From: UBA7662 sp041688385
GTDB taxonomy: Bacteria > Bacteroidota > Bacteroidia > UBA7662
NCBI GenBank assembly: GCA_041688385.1
Contig: JBDNIH010000041.1
Location: forward strand, 1 to 8,257
Direction: 5' to 3'
DNA length: 8,257 nucleotides
In this document: positions 1 to 6,258 of the stretch, one piece after another
Layout: every line of letters begins with the position of its first letter
Numbering within the stretch: the first letter of the stretch is position 1
The notes under the pieces: model-generated
The model's input: only the letters and a program-made list of their open reading frames with translations
Told to the model about the DNA's origin: nothing
Database searches by the model: none
Translations under genes and position numbers: made by a program

Positions 1-356
1 AGCATTAAAGGCTGTGGAAGACCCGTAATGGTGAATTCTTGGCCATTTTTTACGTTTTTAAGCTTAACACCAACATAATAACTGTTTCGACTTGGTCCAA
101 AATTATTCGGGTCGATTCGCGTGCCCGCCAAACGTAATTCAAGTCTTGAAACAGCTTCTATCGACGGATAATCTGCACGTTCATACAAGACCATCCAGTT
201 GCAGTCGGGCGATAAACTCACCAACGGGGTACTCGGAGCATCGAGTAACTGCTGAATTTCGGTAACTGGCCGTTGATAGGGCGTGTTTAGCTGCGCCAGC
301 AGATTTTGGCTGTAAAATAGTAGACCCAGTAATAAGCTGTAGTAGGACTTGATCAT
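1..356 (-). CDS. S9-family serine peptidase, N-terminal part (runs off left edge)
   Basis: The ATG at 356 opens a frame that stays open to base 1, giving 118 residues; an in-frame TAG (360-362) just upstream fixes this as the first possible ATG. Residues 1-21 look like a signal peptide (hydrophobic core, cleavage at LLA|Q), so the product should be exported to the periplasm or beyond. The next stretch resembles the N-terminus of Bacteroidota S9 peptidases of the prolyl-oligopeptidase / plant glutamyl-endopeptidase-like type: DAPSTPLVSLSPD (39-51), ELRLAGTRIDP (73-83) and GPSRNSYY (87-94), the start of the beta-propeller that gates the active site. The Ser-Asp-His triad lies in the C-terminal alpha/beta-hydrolase domain, outside the window, so activity cannot be judged. 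It begins 9 bases after a TonB-dependent receptor stop codon, so it is probably co-transcribed with both receptors. The family call rests on remembered motifs rather than an alignment. Confidence 0.8.
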   Translation of the reverse strand, partial: MIKSYYSLLLGLLFYSQNLLAQLNTPYQRPVTEIQQLLDAPSTPLVSLSPDCNWMVLYERADYPSIEAVSRLELRLAGTRIDPNNFGPSRNSYYVGVKLKNVKNGQEFTITGLPQPLM

Positions 357-358
357 AT

Positions 359-381
359 GCTAAAATTAGCCGCCATGGCGG
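359..381. repeat. Two adjacent small dyads at the receptor/peptidase junction
   Basis: GCTAAAATTAGC (359-370) has 5-base arms around a 2-base centre and contains the receptor stop codon. It runs straight into the perfect 12-base palindrome CCGCCATGGCGG (370-381), which codes for the last receptor residues. They lie 3 to 25 bases upstream of the peptidase ATG. They could fold in the mRNA and tune expression of the downstream gene, but both are short and no T-run follows, so they are not a terminator. Chance is a fair alternative. Confidence 0.35.
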
Positions 382-2594
382 TAGGTGAGTTGAATTATAT
401 AGTTACGTGCAGCACCAATATTGCCGGGTACAATCATATAAGCTTCATTGGTAAGATTACGAATAATGAAGTTCGCTGTTAAATTTTCAAACAAATCATA
501 CCCTAAGCGCAGATCGAAAAGCCAGTCTCCTTGATTATCGCGCTGGCGATAAGCGGCAACACCGGGAATAGCCACTTCAAAGAGTTGGTCGATGCGCTTA
601 ACAAAACTGTTGTATCGGACATTTACCCCACCTTGCCATCTCCCTGAGCGGAGGTCAATATCACCCCGAAACAAATGATTGCTGCGGTATTTCAAGACGG
701 AATCGAGGGTGAGTTCAGGTAAAGACGGTACGGGGGTAAAACGTTCGATGGGCTGGATATAGGTGTGCCCCAATTGCAGCTGAACAGCAATTTTTCCAAT
801 TTCTCCTTGGGTGCCAGTACTCAATTCTAAGCCCCTTATCCGTGTTAATCGTTCGCTGAGATTTACAGCCTGAAAACCGAAGGCAGTAGTCGCCAACTGA
901 AATTCAATCATATTATCGAATTGGGTCCAGAAACCAGATAAATCTATCATTCCGCTAAACTTACCCCAACGCCAGCCTTGCCGTAGGGCGACTTCACTAC
1001 TCCAGCCACTTTCGCTGCCCAGATTCGGATTAGGCACGATAAGTATGCCGCCAGCTGCCGCATTAGCATACCGCTCGGCTACCGATGGGGTGCGAAAACC
1101 CTGACCAAAAGAAGCCCGCAACCAGCTGGCTTTAAGCAGTCGGTAATTCATACCACCTCGAAATACCGGGTAGTTGATCGGTGTTTCGCGGTTAATTACA
1201 AACGACTCGTAGCGAAAACCGAAGGAATAATTGAGTCGGTTAAAGTTTTGATCAAACTGCAAATACGCAGCTAAATTTCTGCTATCCCGATTTCCATAGA
1301 GCACGCCACTTTCAATACCGTTGTAAATATGTACGCCACCAACGGTGAGCATGCTCTTTTCGGCAAAGGGGAGTTTAAGCGGCCGCTGGTATTGGTATTC
1401 GTTGTAATACACGTGGCCTTTGGTATTTCTGTCTGCGCTGCCTCTATTTTCAGTAAAATAGTATCTGTTGCGAAAGCTGTGTTTCTGGCCCGATTTACCA
1501 ATGTATTGCACAAAAGGGTCGATGTTATACCGTATACCCAATTGTACGTCGTTAGTGCCGGGTGAAGGGTAGAAGGCGGCTGTGTCGCTCTCCCAAAAGA
1601 AAAAGTTGCCCGACGAATCCCGCATCGCATTCACATTTAGACCAATGCTCCATCTGTCGGTGATGCGGTAGCGTAGGTTCACGTTAGCACGAATCCGTTT
1701 GCTGTAATCACCAATGCGGTAGCCTTCGTCGTATATACTGTACATACCAGCGGTAAAATCGAGTTTACCGAATTGCTGACTGTGTAAAGCGCTCAAACCA
1801 GTCTGGAAATTGGGCTGGTCGGGGAAAGGAGACTTAAATTCTGCCCTTGGCTGGCCATATAGACCAAAAAAGGTCTGGATTTGTGTTTTAGGTTGGCCAG
1901 TGGGATAGGCCGAGCGCAAATTGACGATACCACCCAAAGCACTCGAGCCAAATAAAGCCGATGAGGCCCCTTTGATGACCTCGATTTGCGCTACGTTTTC
2001 AATGGGGATATAGGCCCATTTTACGTCGCCTGCATCGGCACTGAGTAAAGGCATATCGTCTACCAAAACCAAAACACGGCTGCCAGCGCCATAAGAAAAA
2101 CCACTGGTTCCCCGGATGTTGGCCTGACCGTTGAGTACGCTTACGCCTGAGATACGGTCGAGCGCATCGTCGAACTTGGTAGAATTGTTATTTTGAATGA
2201 GGCTGGGCTTGAGCACTTCCATCGATACCGTTACCTCATTCTGCCGTTGTTCGTAACGCCCGGCGGTGACTACCACCGGGTTGAGGTTGGCCTGGTCTGT
2301 CTTTAGTGCGATATGGAGTTGTACGGGTTCTCCGGATGAAACTACTATTTTTTTACGCTGACTGAGGTAGCCGATGTACCTGAATTCTAGCCAGTATTCA
2401 CCTGGCGTTTTCAAACGAATACTGTATTTCCCTGCTGCATCGGTCGCAGTTCCTTGGTTGGGGCCATAAACAATATTGACGCCAGCAAGAGTTTCACCGG
2501 TATCCGCATCCTTCACACTGCCAATGATTTGCTGTGCAAACAACGCCGTGGGGAAAAACAAACAAATGCTGAGAAAAAGTATCCGTCCTCTCAT
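366..2594 (-). CDS. TonB-dependent outer-membrane receptor (second of a tandem pair)
   Basis: This 742-residue protein is predicted to be an outer-membrane active transporter energised by TonB-ExbBD. Residues 1-20 form a signal peptide (cleavage ALFA|QQ). Residues 22-98 are a carboxypeptidase-regulatory-like beta-sandwich, followed by a TonB-box-like PVVVTA (106-111). The plug domain covers about 120-230, with FDDALDRISGV, NIRGTSGF, a VLVLVDDMPL segment and IEVIKGASSALFGSSALGG. The rest is the beta-barrel. The length fits siderophore/cobalamin-type receptors rather than the roughly 1000-residue SusC class, and there is no SusD partner. It starts 5 bases after the stop of the upstream receptor and is clearly its paralogue: the plug aligns throughout and both end with an NExYMxVPGNIG segment near the last strand. 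The chain ends in TYRHGG rather than the usual terminal aromatic residue. The substrate cannot be read from sequence. Confidence 0.95.
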   Translation of the reverse strand: MRGRILFLSICLFFPTALFAQQIIGSVKDADTGETLAGVNIVYGPNQGTATDAAGKYSIRLKTPGEYWLEFRYIGYLSQRKKIVVSSGEPVQLHIALKTDQANLNPVVVTAGRYEQRQNEVTVSMEVLKPSLIQNNNSTKFDDALDRISGVSVLNGQANIRGTSGFSYGAGSRVLVLVDDMPLLSADAGDVKWAYIPIENVAQIEVIKGASSALFGSSALGGIVNLRSAYPTGQPKTQIQTFFGLYGQPRAEFKSPFPDQPNFQTGLSALHSQQFGKLDFTAGMYSIYDEGYRIGDYSKRIRANVNLRYRITDRWSIGLNVNAMRDSSGNFFFWESDTAAFYPSPGTNDVQLGIRYNIDPFVQYIGKSGQKHSFRNRYYFTENRGSADRNTKGHVYYNEYQYQRPLKLPFAEKSMLTVGGVHIYNGIESGVLYGNRDSRNLAAYLQFDQNFNRLNYSFGFRYESFVINRETPINYPVFRGGMNYRLLKASWLRASFGQGFRTPSVAERYANAAAGGILIVPNPNLGSESGWSSEVALRQGWRWGKFSGMIDLSGFWTQFDNMIEFQLATTAFGFQAVNLSERLTRIRGLELSTGTQGEIGKIAVQLQLGHTYIQPIERFTPVPSLPELTLDSVLKYRSNHLFRGDIDLRSGRWQGGVNVRYNSFVKRIDQLFEVAIPGVAAYRQRDNQGDWLFDLRLGYDLFENLTANFIIRNLTNEAYMIVPGNIGAARNYIIQLTYRHGG

Positions 2595-2599
2595 ATACT

Positions 2600-4912
2600 T
2601 TAGAATCTGAAATTAAACTGTCCCACAAAAGCCCGTTGTTCTCCTATGTTTCCGGGTACAACCATATAACTTTCATTGAACATATTACGCACTATAAAGC
2701 TGACATTAAAGTGTTCATCAAAATTTTTTACAATCCGAGCGTCAGCAATCAAATCACCTTCGATATGGCGTAAGCGGTACTCGGTAAGTCCAGGCATAAA
2801 GGCGTAAAAATCTTCATCAATATTCAAGATTACGCTGTTGTAACGCACGTTCATACCCACTTGCCAGCCAGCCCAACTCAGGCTAATGTCTGTACGCACC
2901 AGATGTTTGTAGCGGTATTTGAGGTATTGCATTAAGTCGGTAGGGAGGTTATACAAAGACTGAGGTGGGTTCAAGTTGATTGGGTTCACATAGGTATAAC
3001 CCAACATCCATTCCGTCGAAAAGCGCCCTTGGCTGGCTTTGCCGCGTAAGCTGGCCTCAATGCCTGTAATACGTGCTTGCACCACATTTCCGGGAGCAAA
3101 GCGAGCGTAACGTTGCGCCAGTGCCCCCCAATTATTGTTACTGACATCTACTGAGTCCTGAGCGGTATACCGATTGGGCAATACTACCCCGAAGGAATAT
3201 TCAATCATATCTGAATAATCCGTCCTGAACCAGGCCAAGTCGAATAAAACATCAAAAGCACCCAGCTCGAAACCTTGTAACAATCCTATTTCATAGGTTT
3301 TACTTCGTTCTGGTCTAAGATTGGGGTCGCTTTGCAGTCTGATTGAACCAATAAAGGTATTGCTGAACAACTCGGCTACGGATGGGTAGCGGAAGCCCTC
3401 ACCATAGCTGGCACGTAAAAAGGTTGTACTGCTTAACTCAATATTCAAACCAGCGCGGTAAACAGGAGCGCCCTCGCGCAAGGTGCCGTTGATTACAAAT
3501 TGCTCATAACGACCACCAAGCGAAAGGTTTACCCGCCAAATTTTTTGGTCAAACTGCAGATAAGCTGAACGATTGTCGGTGTTTTGTGTGCCATATAACC
3601 TATCGCTTAAAATCAGATTGCGCTGATTCACCAATCCGCCTGTCAATACGGTGCTTTTTGCCCAGTCGAGTTTAAATCTGCGTTGGTATTGGTACTCGGT
3701 GTAATAATTTTCCCCTTGGCCAAAATCCTCGTTATTGTAATTGGTGTATGAACGGTAGTAGCGATTTCGCAAGCTGTGTTTGCTTTTGTCGTCGGGGATG
3801 AATTCAATAAATGGATCTACCGCCAGCCGGTGATTCAATTGTGGATTTACAGAGCCTTCGAAGGGCTCGAAGGCGTCTCTATCGTTTGCCCAGAAGGTAT
3901 ATAAACGTGTTGAATCTAGTAAATAGGTCATATTAATACCTATATACCAACCGGGTTTAATGCGGTAACGCGTGCCTACATTTAGGCGCAACCGTCGACT
4001 GGGATCACCAATGCGGAAGCCGTCATCGTTCATGGCATTCATTGCTAGGGTGAGGTCTAAGTCGCCTATTTTTCGGAGGTGAGATAGTTGCACACCATGC
4101 GCCATTGGCCGCGTTCGTCGGCGCCAAGGGTCGTTGTGTTCGGCATTCGGGGCATCGTATCGTTGTTGGAAGAAACTCACATTGGTTTGCGGGATGTCGG
4201 TTGGTTTTTTTGTTATGAAATGCACCACACCACCCAAGGCCGAAGCGCCGTAGAGCGCCGAGCCACTACCTTTAACCACTTCAATCCGGTCGACGAGCTC
4301 CATAGGCAGCACATTCCATTTCACTTCACCTGATTCAGGCGTTATGAGTGGCATACCATCTAGCAAGACGAGTACGCGACTACCCACATTGTATGTAAAG
4401 CCACTCGAACCTCGGATGTTTAGTTGACCCCGAGCTACATTCAAACCAGGCATGCGGTTGAGGGCATCGTCGGCGTTGATGGAATTATAGGCAAGGGTTT
4501 GTTCTGCCTTGAGCACTTCCATACTTTGAACAGCAGTTGAACGGGATTGCTCGAAACGACTGGCGGTAATAATTACCTCGTTCAACGCATTGGCTTGGGG
4601 TTTTAATAAAATCAGTTGTTCCGAATAGGTGTTGGTGTCTACTGTATAGCTACGTACAAGTTTGCCATAACCGATATAGCTGAATGTGAGGGTTAGCTCA
4701 GTTTTTTCGTTAAAAACCAGGATGAACTTACCGTCAATGTCGGACGTAGTTCCACCACCCATGTATTGAATGGTAACTCCGATGAGTGGCATTTTATTTT
4801 CTGCATCTTTTACTACCCCGCGAAGTTGGTATTGTGCCGAGGCCTCGAAAAACGAAAAAATTAGTGTGAAGGCTAATAAAACACGCGTGATAACTGAAAA
4901 ACGCTCTGGCAT
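2600..4912 (-). CDS. TonB-dependent outer-membrane receptor (first of a tandem pair)
   Basis: This 770-residue receptor is the first gene of the minus-strand operon. Residues 1-26 form a signal peptide (n-region with Arg4 and Arg10, hydrophobic core, cleavage ASA|Q), which supports the ATG at 4912. Residues 28-105 are a carboxypeptidase-regulatory-like domain, and NEVIITA (111-117) is a TonB-box-like segment. The plug spans about 125-237 with DDALNRMPGL, NIRGSSGFTY, VLVLLDGMPLI and IEVVKGSGSALYGASALGG. The beta-barrel follows and ends in NFRF, with the terminal Phe typical of proteins assembled by the BAM complex. The predicted role is TonB-driven import of a scarce ligand such as a metal chelate, vitamin or peptide; the ligand is unknown. 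The paralogous receptor follows after 5 bases, then an exported peptidase. The start is only 24 bases from the divergent dprA start, so its promoter probably overlaps the 5' end of dprA. Confidence 0.95.
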   Translation of the reverse strand: MPERFSVITRVLLAFTLIFSFFEASAQYQLRGVVKDAENKMPLIGVTIQYMGGGTTSDIDGKFILVFNEKTELTLTFSYIGYGKLVRSYTVDTNTYSEQLILLKPQANALNEVIITASRFEQSRSTAVQSMEVLKAEQTLAYNSINADDALNRMPGLNVARGQLNIRGSSGFTYNVGSRVLVLLDGMPLITPESGEVKWNVLPMELVDRIEVVKGSGSALYGASALGGVVHFITKKPTDIPQTNVSFFQQRYDAPNAEHNDPWRRRTRPMAHGVQLSHLRKIGDLDLTLAMNAMNDDGFRIGDPSRRLRLNVGTRYRIKPGWYIGINMTYLLDSTRLYTFWANDRDAFEPFEGSVNPQLNHRLAVDPFIEFIPDDKSKHSLRNRYYRSYTNYNNEDFGQGENYYTEYQYQRRFKLDWAKSTVLTGGLVNQRNLILSDRLYGTQNTDNRSAYLQFDQKIWRVNLSLGGRYEQFVINGTLREGAPVYRAGLNIELSSTTFLRASYGEGFRYPSVAELFSNTFIGSIRLQSDPNLRPERSKTYEIGLLQGFELGAFDVLFDLAWFRTDYSDMIEYSFGVVLPNRYTAQDSVDVSNNNWGALAQRYARFAPGNVVQARITGIEASLRGKASQGRFSTEWMLGYTYVNPINLNPPQSLYNLPTDLMQYLKYRYKHLVRTDISLSWAGWQVGMNVRYNSVILNIDEDFYAFMPGLTEYRLRHIEGDLIADARIVKNFDEHFNVSFIVRNMFNESYMVVPGNIGEQRAFVGQFNFRF

Positions 4913-4936
4913 ATTCCCACTAATTTACGAGTCGGA
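4913..4936. promoter_or_regulatory. 24-base divergent spacer between receptor operon and dprA
   Basis: This is the whole gap between two divergent start codons. It is too short to hold two promoters of the Bacteroidota type (TTG near -33, TAnnTTTG near -7), so at least one promoter must lie within the opposing gene. I find no full TAnnTTTG match in the spacer on either strand. TAATTTAC (4921-4928, plus) is only a partial match and would give a nearly leaderless dprA mRNA. There is no convincing Shine-Dalgarno sequence before either ATG, as is common in this phylum. It is marked regulatory by position only. Confidence 0.35.
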
Positions 4937-6049
4937 ATGGAATTGGACCAAATAGAATTATTATATACCCTGGCTTTATTACAGGTGCCCGGTGTTGGAC
5001 ACAATAACGCCAGGGCTTTGTTGGGCCGTTGCGGCAGTGCTCAGGCGGTTTTCCAGAGTAAACAAAAGTTACTTGAAACTATACCGGGCATAGGCCCTAA
5101 AGTGGCAAAAGCTGTTCGCCAACAAACGCCTTTAAAATTGGCAGAGCAGGAGCTCAACTTTATCCTCAAAAACAACATACAGTTACTCCACTACCAACAG
5201 GCTGAATTTCCGCAGCGGCTGAAGAGATGTGCCGATTACCCCTTGCTATTATTCATGAAAGGCAAAGCCGAATTAAATAGCCAGCGAATGATAGCGGTAG
5301 TAGGAACACGGAAGGCAACACCCTACGGTCTTGGTTTAAGCCGACAGCTGATAATGGGTTTGAGCGCCTTAAATGTTACCATCGTCAGCGGGCTCGCCTA
5401 TGGTATAGATATTTCTGCCCACCGTGCCGCACTCGAAGTGGGCCTACCAACCTTGGCAGTACTGGGTAACGGACTGAGCAGCATTTATCCAGCCGCTCAC
5501 AAACAAGTGGCCGAAAGAATGTTGGAAAAGGGCGGCTTGTTAACCGAGTTTTGGCATAAAACAGAGCCGGACAAAGAGAATTTCCCCAAACGAAACCGCA
5601 TAGTGGCTGGTATGGTCGATGCAGTTGTGGTGGTGGAAGCAGCGCAAAATGGGGGAGCGCTTATAACAGCAGAATTAGCCAATGGCTATAACCGCGATGT
5701 TTTTGCCTTCCCCGGCAGGGTCAATGACGTGACCAGTGTAGGCACGCATCGACTTATCCGCCAAAACAAAGCGGCACTCCTTACACATGCCGATGAGTTA
5801 ATGGAAGCCCTCAATTGGTTGCCCCAGCAAGAGGAGAATGGCGCCCGGCAAATGCAACTTTTTATTGAATTAGAAATAGAAGAACAAGCTGTATTGGATA
5901 TATTGGGTTTAGCCCCAAAATTATCAATTGACCAATTATGCATGCAAGGAGAGATGCCCTTGAGCAGATTGGCAGGTATTTTATTGGCGCTCGAATTTAA
6001 AGGGCTCGTCAAAGCGCTACCAGGAAAATACTACAGCCGTACAATATAA
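4937..6049 (+). CDS. dprA: DNA-processing protein DprA (Smf), RecA loader in transformation
   Basis: The 370-residue product matches full-length DprA. In the cytoplasm DprA binds incoming single-stranded DNA during natural transformation, protects it and loads RecA. Residues 1-65 hold two helix-hairpin-helix-like turns (QVPGVGHNNA 16-25, TIPGIGPKVA 48-57). The Rossmann-like core follows with VVGTRKAT (121-128), SGLAYGID (151-158), LGNGLSSIYP (176-185), FPKRNRIVAG (216-225), EAAQNGGALITA (234-245) and FPGRVND (258-264). Residues 315-370 look like the C-terminal winged helix. The ATG at 4937 is the first start after an in-frame TGA at 4895, and no strong Shine-Dalgarno is visible. No other competence gene is in the window. 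The gene is divergent from the receptor operon and convergent with the lpx operon, so it is probably transcribed alone. dprA is also widespread in bacteria not known to be competent, so its presence alone does not prove transformation. Confidence 0.96.
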   Translation: MELDQIELLYTLALLQVPGVGHNNARALLGRCGSAQAVFQSKQKLLETIPGIGPKVAKAVRQQTPLKLAEQELNFILKNNIQLLHYQQAEFPQRLKRCADYPLLLFMKGKAELNSQRMIAVVGTRKATPYGLGLSRQLIMGLSALNVTIVSGLAYGIDISAHRAALEVGLPTLAVLGNGLSSIYPAAHKQVAERMLEKGGLLTEFWHKTEPDKENFPKRNRIVAGMVDAVVVVEAAQNGGALITAELANGYNRDVFAFPGRVNDVTSVGTHRLIRQNKAALLTHADELMEALNWLPQQEENGARQMQLFIELEIEEQAVLDILGLAPKLSIDQLCMQGEMPLSRLAGILLALEFKGLVKALPGKYYSRTI

Positions 6050-6071
6050 AAAAAGGGGCCCGAAGACCCCT
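6048..6071 (-). terminator. Rho-independent terminator with UUCG tetraloop, minus-strand orientation
   Basis: Read on the minus strand, AGGGGTC (6071-6065), TTCG (6064-6061) and GGCCCCT (6060-6054) form a 7-pair stem with one G-U wobble and a C-G pair closing a UUCG loop. Six T residues follow (6053-6048). On the plus strand the same stem has a C/A mismatch and no T-run follows, so the signal clearly faces the minus strand. It lies 188 bases beyond the ABC ATPase stop and abuts the dprA stop codon. It would end transcripts of the lpx operon before they enter dprA antisense. An A-run (6078-6086) lies on its upstream side. Confidence 0.75.
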
Positions 6072-6123
6072 AATGTTAAAAAAAAATACTACCTAATGAA
6101 AATGAAGACAAACCATAATCGCA

Positions 6124-6143
6124 AGCTTAGTGCCAACTAAGCT
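6124..6143. repeat. Perfect 7-base inverted repeat in the convergent spacer
   Basis: AGCTTAG (6124-6130) and CTAAGCT (6137-6143) are exact complements separated by TGCCAA. No T-run follows on either strand, so it does not look like an intrinsic terminator on its own. It lies in the 3' region shared by the two convergent transcripts. It may be an mRNA 3'-end stabilising hairpin, a protein site or chance. Confidence 0.45.
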
Positions 6144-6195
6144 GAAATGTGTCGTAAAAAATGAAAATGTCGTTATTTGAGCTAAAAATTAAGAA

Positions 6196-6211
6196 AGTGA
6201 CAATTGACACT
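6196..6211. repeat. 16-base near-perfect dyad, operator-like
   Basis: AGTGACAATTGACACT is symmetric except for one A/A pair (6200 and 6207). A compact dyad of this size would suit a dimeric DNA-binding protein. However, it lies between the 3' ends of two convergent genes, where no promoter is expected. The function is unknown, and low-complexity AT-rich sequence makes chance possible. Confidence 0.35.
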
Positions 6212-6258
6212 GTCTAATAAACTAGAATTACTGTCTATTATTCTGAAATAGTAGACAG
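6209..6258. repeat. ACTGTCTA direct repeats and 12-pair hairpin abutting the ATPase stop codon
   Basis: ACTGTCTA occurs at 6209-6216 and again at 6230-6237, exactly 21 bases apart (two helical turns). A third, inverted copy (TAGACAG) lies at 6252-6258. The second and third copies are the ends of a hairpin: 6231-6242 pairs with 6247-6258 over 12 positions around a CTGA loop. On the plus strand the only imperfection is a T-G wobble; on the minus strand it becomes an A/C mismatch. The hairpin ends directly against the ABC ATPase stop codon (6259-6261). No T-run follows it, so it is not a standard terminator. A 3'-end stabilising structure or a protein-binding array are both possible. Confidence 0.5.

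Noticed and set aside
1271..1630. 119-codon minus-strand and 78-codon plus-strand open frames inside the second receptor
   Set aside because: They overlap a well-supported receptor gene in other frames and their translations show no recognisable motif or signal.
4088..4333. 81-codon plus-strand open frame antisense to the first receptor plug region
   Set aside because: It is a shadow of the conserved plug coding sequence with no domain.
4770..4955. 61-codon plus-strand open frame crossing the dprA start
   Set aside because: It is antisense to the receptor signal peptide and overlaps dprA in another frame; no motif supports it.
4949..4965. Minus-strand TATAAT (4960-4965) and TCTATTTG (4949-4956) as the receptor operon promoter
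   Set aside because: TATAAT is not the Bacteroidota -7 element. TCTATTTG misses one consensus base and has no TTG at the right distance upstream.
5497..6012. 61- and 108-codon minus-strand open frames within dprA
   Set aside because: They are antisense to DprA motifs and have compositionally odd Ser/Ala-rich translations, typical shadows.
6204..6209. TTGACA as a -35 box of a plus-strand promoter
   Set aside because: No matching -10 at proper spacing, the phylum uses a different consensus, and no plus-strand gene follows.
6209..6258. Short CRISPR-like array
   Set aside because: There are only two 8-base direct copies and one inverted copy, far below CRISPR repeat length and number; no cas genes are present.
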